Source: Nocardioides oleivorans
Lineage (GTDB): Bacteria > Actinomycetota > Actinomycetes > Propionibacteriales > Nocardioidaceae
Direction: 5' to 3'
DNA: 64,000 nt
Assembly (NCBI RefSeq): GCF_004137255.1
Contig: NZ_SDWT01000001.1
Location: forward strand, 1,116,001-1,180,000
Part shown: one piece after another, positions 1-8,705 of the stretch
Numbering within the stretch: the first letter of the stretch is position 1
Layout: each line of letters starts with the position of its first letter
The notes under the pieces: model-generated
What the model was told of the DNA's origin: nothing
The model's input: the letters and a program-made list of their open reading frames with translations, nothing else
The model's database searches: none
Made by a program: the position numbers and the translations under genes

Positions 1-229
1 CGGTGACCGTCATGCCGGCCGCCTCGAGCGCCGCCTTCACCTTCGGGGTCGCCTGGGCGATCGCGGCGTCGTGCCAGTCCCCCGCTGCGTCCTCGGTGAA
101 GATCAGGACGTGGCCGTGCCCCGGGTGGGCGTTGGCCGGTGCTGCGGCGACGACGCCGAGCAGCAGCCCTCCGAGGAGGGCGAGCACGGTGAGCAGTGCA
201 GTGGACTTCAGCGGTGACAGGCGGGACAT
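1..229 (-). CDS. Secreted ThuA-domain protein, 5' end only
   Basis: Only the first 76 or so codons are in the window; the rest lies beyond position 1. The ATG at 229 follows a GGAGG box about 7 nt upstream. The protein opens with a Sec signal peptide (MSRLSPLKS, a Leu/Val/Gly-rich core, then APANAHP). The mature part begins HVLIFTEDAAGDWHDAAI, which fits the first strand and loop of a ThuA (trehalose-utilisation, class I glutamine-amidotransferase-like) domain. Family function is poorly defined and usually linked to sugar metabolism. The same domain starts the large oxidase fusion at 10577-15238. A CRP-like palindrome lies 34 bp upstream. The ThuA assignment rests on a short segment, so confidence is moderate. 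Confidence 0.65.
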   Translation of the reverse strand, partial: MSRLSPLKSTALLTVLALLGGLLLGVVAAAPANAHPGHGHVLIFTEDAAGDWHDAAIAQATPKVKAALEAAGMTVT

Positions 230-262
230 CGGGCCTCCAGGTCGATGGATGCCGAGGTGGCG

Positions 263-278
263 TGTGATGCACGTCACC
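263..278. promoter_or_regulatory. CRP/GlxR-like palindrome upstream of ThuA gene
   Basis: TGTGA-N6-TCACC matches the CRP consensus TGTGA-N6-TCACA at 9 of 10 defined positions. It sits 34 bp before the minus-strand ThuA start at 229. A second such site precedes the other ThuA gene (15316-15331). Confidence 0.45.
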
Positions 279-400
279 AACAGGCGTGCTCGGACGCTGA
301 CAGCCTTTTGTGTGTCCGTCAAGCAAAAGTCGCCGCGCACAGACGAATAAGATGCTTTAGTCGCATAAGAAGGCACCGACCCGGGCGTGCGACCGCTCGC

Positions 401-406
401 TAGGCT
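401..406 (+). promoter_or_regulatory. -10 box for the ArsA-like pair (leaderless)
   Basis: TAGGCT ends 6 nt before the GTG at 413. No Shine-Dalgarno sequence precedes the start. This is the spacing expected if transcription starts at the initiation codon. Confidence 0.45.
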
Positions 407-412
407 CGAGTG

Positions 413-1432
413 GTGACCGCCCCTCCCGACCCGACCTCCGACTGGACCGGGGTGCGCCTCCACGTCGTCAGCGGCAAGGGCGGGACCGGCAAGTCGACCG
501 TGGCCGCGGCGCTCGCGCTGGCGCTCGCGACCTCCGGCCGCAACGTGCTGCTCTGCGAGGTCGAGGGCCGCCAGGGCATCGCGCGGATGTTCGACGTCGA
601 CCCACTGCCCTACGAGGAGCGCCGGATCGCCAGGGGCGCGCCCGACGCGCGCGGTCGGGCGGGGCAGGTGCACGCCCTCCACATCGATCCCGAGTCGGCA
701 CTCCTGGAGTACCTCTCGATGTACTACAAGCTCGGTCGTGCCGGACGGGCGCTCGACCGCTTCGGCGTCATCGACTTCGCCACCACCATCGCGCCCGGGG
801 TCCGCGACGTGCTGCTGACCGGCAAGGTCTACGAGGCAGCGCAGCGCCCGCGCAAGGCCAAGGACGCGATCACCTACGACGCCGTCGTGCTCGACGCGCC
901 GCCCACCGGGCGGATCGGGCAGTTCCTGGGGGTCAACTCCGAGGTGGCCGGCCTCGCGAAGGTCGGTCCGGTCAAGACCCAGGCCGACCGGGTGATGGAG
1001 CTGCTGCGCTCACCGCGCACCGCCGTCCACCTCGTCACGATCCTCGAGGAGATGCCGGTGCAGGAGACGTCCGACGGGATCGCCCAGCTGCGCGAGGCCG
1101 GACTCCCGGTCGGCGCCGTGGTGGTCAACCTGGTGCGCCCGCAGGCACTGAGCGCCGACGCGCTCGCCCGGGTGCGCGACGAGGCGGTCGACCCGTCCGT
1201 TGTCGCCGCCGAGCTCAAGCGCGCCAAGGTCGACGTCGACCAGGACCTGGTCGCCTCGCTCGTCGACGAGGCCCGCGACCACGCCGTACGCCGCCAGCTC
1301 GAGGACGAGCAGCGCGAGCTCGTGGCCGCCGAGGGCGTGCCGACCTTCGAGCTCCCACGCCTCGCCGCCGGGATCGACCACGGCGCGCTCATCGAGCTGG
1401 CGCAGCTGCTGCGCGGTCAGGGACTGGCATGA
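413..1432 (+). CDS. ArsA/Get3-like ATPase 1 (Rv3679 type)
   Basis: This is a cytoplasmic P-loop ATPase of the ArsA/Get3 superfamily. The deviant Walker A, SGKGGTGKST, lies near residues 21-30, and a switch-like VVLDAPPTGR lies near residue 160. The next gene overlaps it by 4 nt (ATGA at 1429-1432), so the two should be translationally coupled, probably as a heterodimer. The pair beside wblA and a PASTA PBP matches Rv3679-Rv3680 (BagA/BagB) of M. tuberculosis and SCO3577-3578 of Streptomyces. The start is GTG at 413, chosen for its -10 spacing; the adjacent GTG at 410 is in frame and adds one residue. The ligand is not evident from sequence. Confidence 0.88.
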   Translation: MTAPPDPTSDWTGVRLHVVSGKGGTGKSTVAAALALALATSGRNVLLCEVEGRQGIARMFDVDPLPYEERRIARGAPDARGRAGQVHALHIDPESALLEYLSMYYKLGRAGRALDRFGVIDFATTIAPGVRDVLLTGKVYEAAQRPRKAKDAITYDAVVLDAPPTGRIGQFLGVNSEVAGLAKVGPVKTQADRVMELLRSPRTAVHLVTILEEMPVQETSDGIAQLREAGLPVGAVVVNLVRPQALSADALARVRDEAVDPSVVAAELKRAKVDVDQDLVASLVDEARDHAVRRQLEDEQRELVAAEGVPTFELPRLAAGIDHGALIELAQLLRGQGLA

Positions 1433-2589
1433 GCACCCGCAGCCGGCAGGCACCCCGGCAGGCACCTGTCCTCGACATCGACGCCCTGCTCGACGACCGC
1501 AGTGTCGAGATCATCGTGTGCTGCGGCTCCGGCGGGGTCGGCAAGACCACGACCTCCGCCGCCCTCGCCCTCCGCGCGGCCGAGCAGGGGCGCAACGTCG
1601 TCGTGCTCACCATCGACCCGGCGCGGCGGCTCGCGCAGTCGATGGGCATCGAGCAGCTCGACAACACGCCGCGCCCGGTGCCCGGCATCGCGCCCGGCGG
1701 GGGCGGGTCGCTCGACGCGATGATGCTCGACATGAAGCGCACCTTCGACGAGGTGGTCGAGGGCCAGGCCAGCCCGGAGAAGGCGAAGCAGATCCTGGAG
1801 AACCCGTTCTACGTCGCGCTGTCGAGCTCGTTCGCCGGGACCCAGGAGTACATGGCGATGGAGAAGCTCGGTCAGCTCCACCGCCAGGCGCGCGAGGACG
1901 ACACCTACGACCTCATCGTGGTCGACACGCCTCCGTCGCGCTCGGCGCTCGACTTCCTCGACGCACCGGAGCGGCTCTCCAGCTTCCTCGACGGGCGACT
2001 GATCCGGCTGCTCGTGGCGCCGGCGCGGGGGCCGGCGCGACTGATGACGGCCGGGCTCTCGGTCGTGACGAACGCCCTCGGCAAGATCCTCGGCGGTCAG
2101 ATGCTGCGCGACGTGCAGACCTTCGTGACGGCCCTCGACACGCTCTTCGGGAGCTTCCGCCAGCGGGCCGAGAAGACCTTCGCCCTCCTGCAGGCCGACG
2201 GGACGGCGTTCGTCGTCGTCGCCTCGCCCGAGCCCGACGCGCTGCGGGAGGCGGCGTACTTCGTGGACCGGCTCACCGACGACGACATGCCCCTGGCGGG
2301 GCTGGTGGTCAACCGGGCGAGCCCGTCGGCGCACACCGACCTGTCGGCGGAGGCCGCGATCGCGGCCGCCGACCGGCTGGGCACGAAGGACCCGTCGTCA
2401 CTGACGGCCGGGCTGCTCCGGCTCCACGCGGACCGGGTCCGGATCGTGGAGCGCGAGCGGCACCTGCGCGAGCGGTTCGCCGCGTCGCACCCGACGGTGC
2501 CGACGGCGGTCGTCCCGGCCATGGCCGGCGACGTGCACGACCTCGAGGGCCTGCGCGCGATCGGCGACGGACTGGCGACCCAGGCCTGA
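1429..2589 (+). CDS. ArsA/Get3-like ATPase 2 (Rv3680 type)
   Basis: Second member of the ArsA-like pair, 386 residues, starting inside the stop of its partner. Walker A reads CGSGGVGKTTTSA with the lysine at residue 39. The TIDPARRLAQSMGI segment is characteristic of ArsA/Get3 ATPases, and VVDTPPSRSALDFLD is the switch region. In mycobacteria the orthologous pair affects redox and stress tolerance; that role is carried over here by synteny, not shown by the sequence. The gene ends 29 bp from the convergent wblA stop. Confidence 0.88.
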   Translation: MSTRSRQAPRQAPVLDIDALLDDRSVEIIVCCGSGGVGKTTTSAALALRAAEQGRNVVVLTIDPARRLAQSMGIEQLDNTPRPVPGIAPGGGGSLDAMMLDMKRTFDEVVEGQASPEKAKQILENPFYVALSSSFAGTQEYMAMEKLGQLHRQAREDDTYDLIVVDTPPSRSALDFLDAPERLSSFLDGRLIRLLVAPARGPARLMTAGLSVVTNALGKILGGQMLRDVQTFVTALDTLFGSFRQRAEKTFALLQADGTAFVVVASPEPDALREAAYFVDRLTDDDMPLAGLVVNRASPSAHTDLSAEAAIAAADRLGTKDPSSLTAGLLRLHADRVRIVERERHLRERFAASHPTVPTAVVPAMAGDVHDLEGLRAIGDGLATQA

Positions 2590-2618
2590 GGAAGCTCGGG
2601 CCCGGGGTCAGCCAGCGG

Positions 2619-2897
2619 TCAGACGGTGACCTCGACCTTGGTGCGGGCGGTCTCCAGGATGGAGCGCCACGACGAGTCGGGGCGGCGGCGGAGCAGCGCA
2701 CGGCGCTCACGCTCGGTCATGCCGCCCCAGACACCCCACTCGATCTGGTTGTCCAGCGCCTCGGCGAGGCACTCGGTGCGCACGGGGCAACCCGCGCAGA
2801 CGGCCTTCGCCTTGTTCTGCTCAGCGCCTCGCACGAACAGTGCGTCCGGCGTCTCGCCCTTGCACGCTGCCCTTGATGCCCAGTCCTCGACCCACAT
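2619..2897 (-). CDS. wblA: WhiB-family Fe-S regulator (WblA/WhiB4)
   Basis: A 92-residue WhiB-like protein. Four cysteines should bind a [4Fe-4S] cluster: one near residue 12 (SRAACKG), one in KAVC, then the CPVRTEC pair. The signature GVWGGMTERERR and a basic tail (RRALLRRRP) for DNA binding follow. DALFVRGAEQNKAKAV and ALDNQIEWGVWGG match the WblA/WhiB4 subgroup rather than other Wbl proteins. The neighbours (two ArsA-like ATPases, PASTA PBP) are also those of wblA and whiB4. An upstream in-frame extension is open, but MWVEDW at 2897 matches the N-terminus of family members. In relatives this protein represses differentiation or antioxidant genes. Confidence 0.93.
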   Translation of the reverse strand: MWVEDWASRAACKGETPDALFVRGAEQNKAKAVCAGCPVRTECLAEALDNQIEWGVWGGMTERERRALLRRRPDSSWRSILETARTKVEVTV

Positions 2898-3077
2898 AGT
2901 CAGATTCCCCACGGTGTGCGAGCCGGTCGGCCGCCCCCATAGCGGCCATCCTTGCTCGATGGAGAAAGTAAAACCGTTCTCCAGCAGCCTCGGCAGGGCC
3001 AGGTGGCTCAAATCGAGTAGTCCGATGTGACTATCTGCCTGCGCAGGTGGAATTCAAGGTGCTATGCACTTCCCCCG

Positions 3078-3083
3078 TACTCT
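3078..3083 (+). promoter_or_regulatory. -10 box for the PASTA PBP gene
   Basis: TACTCT ends 7 nt before the ATG at 3091 with no ribosome-binding site between. This supports leaderless initiation at 3091 over the upstream in-frame ATG at 3064. Confidence 0.5.
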
Positions 3084-3090
3084 AGGGCCC

Positions 3091-5436
3091 ATGTCTTCCC
3101 CCTCGCAGCGTCCTCCGAAGGCCCCGCGCGGGCGTCTCGGCACCGGCCGGGTCGCCTCGCACGTCGCCGTGATGGCGGCCGTCGCGGTGGTCATGGGTGT
3201 CCTCACCGCGTGCCTGGCCATCCCGTTCGCGGGCCTGGCGGGCGTGGCGGCGAAGGACGTCAGCGAGGGGATGGTCAACCTCCCGGAGTCGCTGGAGGCC
3301 AAGGACCTGTCGCAGAAGACGCGGATCTACGACGTCAACGGCAACCTGATCGCCTCCCTCTACGACCAGAACCGGATCAACGTCCCGCTGGGCTCCATCT
3401 CGCGGCCGATGGTCAAGGCGATCGTCGCGATCGAGGACTACCGCTTCTACGACCACGGCGCGCTCGACCTCAAGGGGACCCTGCGTGCCTTCATCACCAA
3501 CCAGGCCAACGGCGGCGCCGTGCAGGGTGGGTCGTCGATCACCCAGCAGATGGTCAAGCAGACGCTGCTCTACCAGGCCGAGACCGACGAGGAGAAGGCG
3601 GCTGCGACCGAGGAGACCTACGCGCGCAAGATCCGCGAGCTCCGCTACGCCATCGCCTTCGAGAAGAACCACACCAAGGACTGGATCCTCGAGCGCTACC
3701 TCAACATCGCCTACTTCGGCGACGGCGCCTTCGGCGTGCAGGCCGCTGCGGTCCACTTCTTCTCCAAGAACGCCAACGACCTCAACCTCCTCGAGGCGGC
3801 CACGCTCGCCGGCCTGGTGAAGAACCCGGTCGGCTACGACCCGATCGACAACCCCGAGCGGGCGGAGAGCCGGCGCAACGTCGTGCTGGACCGCCTCGCC
3901 CAGCTCGGCGTCCTCAGCGAGAAGAAGGCCGACCGTCTCAAGGGCACGCCGATCAAGAAGACCCTGAAGGTGAAGGCCTCCCCCAACGGCTGCCAGCAGT
4001 CCAGCGCGCCGTTCTTCTGCGACTACGTCGTCAACTGGCTCCTCAAGGACCCGGTCCTCGGCGACACCGTCAAGGAGCGCCGCCGCACGCTGAACAACGG
4101 TGGCCTCCAGATCCACACCACGATCGACCTCGACATGCAGAAGGCCGCCGACCAGGCGGTCTCCGACGGGGTCAACCCGACCGACCAGGCGATCGGCGGG
4201 CTCGCGATGGTCGAGCCCGGCAGCGGCGACGTCCGCGCGCTCTCCCAGTCGCGCCCGATGGGCAAGGACAAGGCTGCCGGCCAGACCTACCTCAACTACA
4301 CGGTGCCCAAGGCCTACGGCGACGCCAACGGCTTCCAGGCCGGATCGACCTTCAAGGCCTTCGTGCTCGCCTCGGCCATCAATCAGGGCATCCCGCTAAG
4401 CACGACCATCAGTGCGCCCCAGACGATCCACCTCGACGACGACGAGTTCGAGACCTGCGACGGGCCCTACGCCGGTGACGGCAAGGGCTGGGACCCGGAG
4501 AACTCCACCGGCGCCGGCACCTACAACCTCTACACCGGCACCCAGGAGTCGGTGAACACCTTCTTCGCCCAGCTCGAGACGCAGACCGGCATGTGCGAGC
4601 CGCTCGAGCTCGCCGACGCGATGGGCGTCGACGTGCCGGTCGCCCAGCAGGTCCCGTCGTGGATCCTGGGCGTCTCCGACGCCGACCCGCTGACGATGGC
4701 CCAGGCCTACGCCACCTTCGCGGCGCGCGGCCTGCACTGCGACCCGCGTCCGGTCACCGAGGTGCTCGACTCCTCGGGCAACACGCTGAAGGACTTCGCC
4801 CCGACCTGTGAGCAGGTCATGCCGGGCGCGACCGCCGACGCCGTCAACGACATCCTGCGGGGCGTGATGGAGGGCGGCTTCGGAGCCCCCCTCGCGATCG
4901 ACAAGCCGTCGGCCGGCAAGACCGGCACGACCAACAGCAACATGGCCGTGTGGTTCGTCGGCTACACCCCCGAGCTCGCCACGGCCTCCATGGTCGCCGG
5001 TGCCAACGAGTTCGGCGAGTGGGTCACCCTCAACGGCCAGACCGTCGGCGACAGCTACATCAGCAGCGCCTTCGGCTCGACCGTCGCAGGCCCGATCTGG
5101 GGCCAGGCGATGGCCGCCGTCTCCAGCAAGCTCGACTACGTGGACTTCACCACCCCGCCCGGTGACGAGATCGCCGGCGTGCTGACGACCGTCCCCGACG
5201 TCACCGGGATGAGCCCCGAGGAGGCCACCCAGACCATCACCTCGGCCGGCTTCACCGCGGCCGACGGCGGCCAGGTCAACTCCGAGGCGACCGCCGGCTC
5301 GGTGGCGTCCTCGTCGCCGGACGCCGGTGCCCAGCTGAGCAGCGGCGACACCGTCACCTTCTACACCTCGACCGGCTACGTCCCGCCGAGCAACGGCGGG
5401 AAGGGCAAGGGCCGCGGGGGCAAGGGCCGGGGCTGA
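3091..5436 (+). CDS. ponA2: Bifunctional penicillin-binding protein with PASTA domain
   Basis: A class A PBP of 781 residues that polymerises and cross-links peptidoglycan outside the membrane. A short cytoplasmic tail and one membrane helix (about 20-50) precede the GT51 transglycosylase, seen as EDYRFYDHG (catalytic Glu near 115) and GGSSITQQMVKQ. The transpeptidase carries STFK (nucleophile Ser419), SVNT (Ser487) and KTGTT (Lys610). One PASTA domain begins at VPDVTGM and a Gly/Lys-rich tail ends the protein. Position next to wblA and the ArsA pair matches ponA2 (Rv3682). The divergent wblA start lies about 190 bp upstream, so the two share a control region. Confidence 0.93.
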   Translation: MSSPSQRPPKAPRGRLGTGRVASHVAVMAAVAVVMGVLTACLAIPFAGLAGVAAKDVSEGMVNLPESLEAKDLSQKTRIYDVNGNLIASLYDQNRINVPLGSISRPMVKAIVAIEDYRFYDHGALDLKGTLRAFITNQANGGAVQGGSSITQQMVKQTLLYQAETDEEKAAATEETYARKIRELRYAIAFEKNHTKDWILERYLNIAYFGDGAFGVQAAAVHFFSKNANDLNLLEAATLAGLVKNPVGYDPIDNPERAESRRNVVLDRLAQLGVLSEKKADRLKGTPIKKTLKVKASPNGCQQSSAPFFCDYVVNWLLKDPVLGDTVKERRRTLNNGGLQIHTTIDLDMQKAADQAVSDGVNPTDQAIGGLAMVEPGSGDVRALSQSRPMGKDKAAGQTYLNYTVPKAYGDANGFQAGSTFKAFVLASAINQGIPLSTTISAPQTIHLDDDEFETCDGPYAGDGKGWDPENSTGAGTYNLYTGTQESVNTFFAQLETQTGMCEPLELADAMGVDVPVAQQVPSWILGVSDADPLTMAQAYATFAARGLHCDPRPVTEVLDSSGNTLKDFAPTCEQVMPGATADAVNDILRGVMEGGFGAPLAIDKPSAGKTGTTNSNMAVWFVGYTPELATASMVAGANEFGEWVTLNGQTVGDSYISSAFGSTVAGPIWGQAMAAVSSKLDYVDFTTPPGDEIAGVLTTVPDVTGMSPEEATQTITSAGFTAADGGQVNSEATAGSVASSSPDAGAQLSSGDTVTFYTSTGYVPPSNGGKGKGRGGKGRG

Positions 5437-5439
5437 GGC

Positions 5440-5898
5440 TCAGCCCAGCTGCTTGCGCACCTCGGCGGCCACGGCGCCACCGTCGGCGCGACCCCTGACC
5501 TGAGGGGTCACCACGCCCATCACCTTGCCCATGGCGCGCATGCCCTCCTCGGCCGCTCCGGTCTGCTCGATGGCGGCGGTGACCAGCTCGCTGATCTCGG
5601 CCTCGGTGAGCGGGGTCGGGAGGTACTCCGCGATGACCTCGCCCTCGGCGGCCTCCTTGGCGGCCATCTCGGCGCGACCACCGTCGGAGAAGGCGGTCGC
5701 GGCCTCGCGGCGGCGCTTCGCCTCGGAGGTGAGCACGCCGAGGATGTCGTCGTCGCTCAGCTCGCGGGCCTCCTTGCCGGCGACCTCGGCGTTGGTGATG
5801 GCGGTCAGCACCATCCGCAGCGTCGAGGAGCGGAGCTCGTCACGCGCCTTCATGGCGGTGGTGAGGTCGGCGCGGAGACGGTCCTTCAGGGCACTCAT
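5440..5898 (-). CDS. GatB/YqeY domain protein
   Basis: A 152-residue helical YqeY-family protein (MSALKDRLRADLTTAMKAR, then VIAEYLPTPLTEAEI and MRAMGKVMGVV). The domain resembles the tail domain of the amidotransferase subunit GatB, which binds tRNA; the function of free-standing YqeY is unknown. The start at 5898 matches family N-termini; an ATG three codons upstream (5907) is possible. It converges on the PBP gene, whose stop is 3 bp away, and diverges from the metallophosphoesterase with only 26 bp between starts, so the two promoters must overlap. Confidence 0.88.
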   Translation of the reverse strand: MSALKDRLRADLTTAMKARDELRSSTLRMVLTAITNAEVAGKEARELSDDDILGVLTSEAKRRREAATAFSDGGRAEMAAKEAAEGEVIAEYLPTPLTEAEISELVTAAIEQTGAAEEGMRAMGKVMGVVTPQVRGRADGGAVAAEVRKQLG

Positions 5899-5924
5899 GC
5901 CCTCCATTGTGGCAGCCTTGGCGA

Positions 5925-6860
5925 ATGGCTTTCCTCCCGCTGCTGCGCCGGACCGCGACGCTCGGCGCGGTCGCCGGCGCGGGGCTGACGTCGTACGCCG
6001 CCTGGGAGGCGCGGCAGTACACCCTCCGCCGGGTGACGGTGCCGGTGCTCGCACCGGGCCGGGCGCCGTTGAAGGTGCTGCACCTCAGCGACATCCACAT
6101 GACCCCCGACCAGCGGGCCAAGCAGGAGTGGCTGCGCGGGCTGGCCGCCCTCGAGCCCGACCTGGTCGTCAACACCGGCGACAACCTCGCGCACATGCGC
6201 TCGGTCCCGGTCGTGGCCGACGCGCTCGGCGGCCTGCTCGACGTGCCGGGCGTCTACGTGCTCGGGTCCAACGACTACTACTCCCCCGGCATGCGCAACC
6301 CGCTGCGCTACCTCCTGCCCGACACCGGCAAGCGCAACACGACGACGCCGCAGCTGCCGTGGCCCGAGCTCAAGCAGCGCTTCGACGACGCCGGCTGGCA
6401 CGACCTGACCAACGGCTTCGGTGCGCTCGAGGTCGAGGGCACCCGGATCGCGTTCGCAGGCGTCGACGACCCGCACCTGGAGTACGACGACCTCGCCCGC
6501 GTCGCCGGGCCGGCCGACCCGCAGGCCGACCTGAGGCTCGCGGTCACCCACGCGCCGTACCTCCGGGTCCTCGACCAGTTCGCCGCCGACGGCTACGACG
6601 CGATCATCGCCGGCCACACGCACGGCGGGCAGGTGTGCCTGCCCACCCTCGACGGGCGCGGCCGCTCGCTCACCACCAACTGCGACCTCGAGCCCGCGCG
6701 CGCCAAGGGCCTGCACCGGCACCCGGCGGACTCGGCGCCCGGCGAGGACGGCACGGCCTGGCTGCACGTGTCCGCCGGCCTCGGCACCAACCCCTACGTC
6801 CGGATCCGGGTCGCCTGCCGCCCCGAGGCCACCTTGATGACCCTCGTCCCCCACGACTGA
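5925..6860 (+). CDS. Membrane-anchored metallophosphoesterase (Rv3683 type)
   Basis: A calcineurin-like phosphoesterase of 311 residues. The N-terminus holds a short hydrophobic helix that could anchor it or act as a signal. Metal-binding motifs appear in order: DIH (Asp56, His58), GDN (Asp86), GSND (116-117, where many relatives have GNHD) and GHTHGGQ near residue 230. Such enzymes cleave phosphoester or phosphoanhydride bonds; the substrate here is unknown. Its place after the PASTA PBP matches Rv3683, suggesting an envelope-related role. The ATG at 5925 is preferred over an in-frame TTG at 5907. The next gene follows after 10 bp. Confidence 0.88.
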   Translation: MAFLPLLRRTATLGAVAGAGLTSYAAWEARQYTLRRVTVPVLAPGRAPLKVLHLSDIHMTPDQRAKQEWLRGLAALEPDLVVNTGDNLAHMRSVPVVADALGGLLDVPGVYVLGSNDYYSPGMRNPLRYLLPDTGKRNTTTPQLPWPELKQRFDDAGWHDLTNGFGALEVEGTRIAFAGVDDPHLEYDDLARVAGPADPQADLRLAVTHAPYLRVLDQFAADGYDAIIAGHTHGGQVCLPTLDGRGRSLTTNCDLEPARAKGLHRHPADSAPGEDGTAWLHVSAGLGTNPYVRIRVACRPEATLMTLVPHD

Positions 6861-6870
6861 AGGAGCACCC

Positions 6871-7494
6871 GTGCCACTCGTGCGCGTCACCAACTTCGCG
6901 GTCTCGCTCGACGGCTTCGGCGCCGGCGAGCCCCAGTCGCTCGAGAGCCCCTTCGGCCATGCCGGCATGAAGCTCCACCAGTGGCGCTTCGACAGCTGGC
7001 GCGACGGCGCGCCCGACGGCATCGACGCGCTCTACGGCCGGCAGTACGACGTCGGCTTCGGCGCCGAGATCATGGGCGCGCACAAGTTCGGACCGCCCGG
7101 CTGGCAGGACGACCCCGACTGGCGGGGCTGGTGGGGCGAGGACCCGCCCTTCCACACGCCGACGTACGTCCTCACGCACCACCCCCGGCCGCCGATGGAG
7201 ATGGAGGGCGGCACGACGTTCCACTTCGTCGACGCCTCGCCGGAGGAGGCGCTCGAGCTGGCCCGCGCGGCCGCCGGTGACCTCGACGTCCGGATCGGCG
7301 GCGGGGCCACCACGGTGCGGACCTTCGTCGCGGCCGACCTGGTCGACCACCTCCACGTCCCGATCGTGCCTGTCGTCCTGACCCGCGGCACGCAGCTGTG
7401 GGAGGGACTCGAGGGCATCGAGGAGCGGTTCCACATCGAGTCGGTCGTCGCGCCCAGTGGCGTGATCCACCTCAGCCTGACCCGGCGGCGCTGA
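6871..7494 (+). CDS. Dihydrofolate reductase-family (RibD C-terminal) protein
   Basis: A 207-residue protein of the DHFR/RibD-reductase fold, common in actinobacteria and probably an NADPH-dependent reductase of unknown substrate. Evidence is the SLDGFGAG start, the GGGATTVRTFVAADLVD nucleotide-binding segment, and the VPVVLTRGTQLW strand. The GTG at 6871 follows GGAG by about 5 nt. It sits 10 bp after the metallophosphoesterase, so the two are probably cotranscribed. It is not the essential folA, since relatives of this subgroup are accessory reductases. Confidence 0.82.
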   Translation: MPLVRVTNFAVSLDGFGAGEPQSLESPFGHAGMKLHQWRFDSWRDGAPDGIDALYGRQYDVGFGAEIMGAHKFGPPGWQDDPDWRGWWGEDPPFHTPTYVLTHHPRPPMEMEGGTTFHFVDASPEEALELARAAAGDLDVRIGGGATTVRTFVAADLVDHLHVPIVPVVLTRGTQLWEGLEGIEERFHIESVVAPSGVIHLSLTRRR

Positions 7495-7610
7495 CCGGCC
7501 CCCGCGCGAGCCTCCCCCGGGGCGTGCACCCGACCGGGGCGATTTCAGCCGGCTCCGGACGCTCCGGTATGCTCGCCGGCGTTGCCCGGACGGCTCGTCC
7601 GCCCGGGCGG

Positions 7611-7684
7611 CGGGCTGTGGCGCAGCTTGGTAGCGCGCCTCGTTCGGGACGAGGAGGCCGCAGGTTCAAATCCTGTCAGCCCGA
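7611..7684 (+). tRNA. tRNA-Pro (CGG)
   Basis: A full cloverleaf. The acceptor stem CGGGCTG pairs with CAGCCCG, the anticodon loop is TTCGGGA (anticodon CGG), and the T-loop is GTTCAAATC. CCA is not encoded. A -10-like TATGCT lies at 7568-7573. Confidence 0.95.
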
Positions 7685-7693
7685 CACATGACG

Positions 7694-7720
7694 ACGGACC
7701 CACGCATCGCGTGGGTCCGT
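7694..7720 (+). terminator. Hairpin terminator after tRNA-Pro
   Basis: A 12-bp perfect stem with a 3-nt loop (7694-7705 pairs with 7709-7720), 10 nt after the tRNA. It also lies just past the stop of the minus-strand gene ending at 7740, so it could serve both strands. Confidence 0.75.
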
Positions 7721-7739
7721 TGCTCGTTCCCCGGCCGGC

Positions 7740-8705
7740 TCAGCGACTCGCGCTGAGGTCCAGCTGGGCGATGACGGTGACCGGACGGTCGTCGGCCGGC
7801 GACTCGACCTGCCAGGTGTCGCCCACCCGGGCGCCGCAGGGCTGGGGCACCGCTCGGGCCCCGTCCGCGAGGCAGGCCAGGGTGAGGACGTCCCCGGCGG
7901 CAAACGCCTGCATCCGGGCGAGGCTCCGGCCGCCCAGGCCGACGTCGAGGGCGGTGACCGTCGCGAGTCCCCGGCCGGCGGCGGAGCCGGTGCGGTCGAC
8001 CGCGCCTGGCAGGACGTACTGGACGTAGAGGCTCTCCGTCGCGGTGATCGCGGTCGCGGCGGAGGTGTCGGTCCGGAGGTCGACGTCCAGGCGGACGCCG
8101 TCGGCAGCCACCACCACGTCGTCGATCGCGTGATCCGGCTCGGCGAGGTCCGGACTGCGCGGCCACCCGAGGGTGACCTCGTCGACGGGCGTGGTCGTCG
8201 AGATCCAGTGCGTGACCCGCAGGTCCCCGCCCTCGAGGACGTTGGTCTCGACGAGCTCGGTGTCGGGCGCGAGGTCGGCGGGCGGGTCGAGCTCGCTCGC
8301 GGTGGCGGGCGACCGGACGGCGCGCTCGACCGCGACCGCCTCGTCACCCTGCCCACCGCCCGGCCAGAGCACCGCGGTCGCCCCGCCCACGACGAGCAGC
8401 ACGCCGAGGGCGGCGCCGACGACGGTCGTACGTCGCGAGCCGGGCCGGGTGGGGGTCGCCACCTCGCGGACCGCACCGGCGTCCTCCACCGCCGCCGGCG
8501 CGACGGGGGCAGGGGCAGGGCTGGCGACGACGGCCATGTCGGGGGCGTTCCGCCTCAGCGCGGACGACGTCAGCCGGCTGCGCGGGCGAGGCGCGTCGGG
8601 GTCGCGGACGGGCGCCGGGTCGCCGCTCCCCCAGATCGGCTCCAGCGGTCCGAACCCGTCCGGGAGCGGTTTCCCGCCGCGGTGCGGCAGGTCGTCGTCC
8701 GTCAT
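7740..8705 (-). CDS. Single-pass membrane protein, third gene of sortase operon
   Basis: A 321-residue protein with no family I recognise. Residues 1-100 are cytoplasmic, Pro/Ala/Arg-rich and acidic at the start (MTDDDLPHRGG). One membrane helix follows (VVGAALGVLLVVGGATAVLW), then an exported domain of about 190 residues that looks beta-rich and contains a cysteine pair (LACLADGARAVPQPCG). The ATG at 8705 overlaps the sortase stop by 1 nt (TGATG) and has AGGAGG upstream. Being translationally coupled to a sortase, it may help or be handled by it, but no LPXTG-type motif is visible. Confidence 0.75.
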   Translation of the reverse strand: MTDDDLPHRGGKPLPDGFGPLEPIWGSGDPAPVRDPDAPRPRSRLTSSALRRNAPDMAVVASPAPAPVAPAAVEDAGAVREVATPTRPGSRRTTVVGAALGVLLVVGGATAVLWPGGGQGDEAVAVERAVRSPATASELDPPADLAPDTELVETNVLEGGDLRVTHWISTTTPVDEVTLGWPRSPDLAEPDHAIDDVVVAADGVRLDVDLRTDTSAATAITATESLYVQYVLPGAVDRTGSAAGRGLATVTALDVGLGGRSLARMQAFAAGDVLTLACLADGARAVPQPCGARVGDTWQVESPADDRPVTVIAQLDLSASR

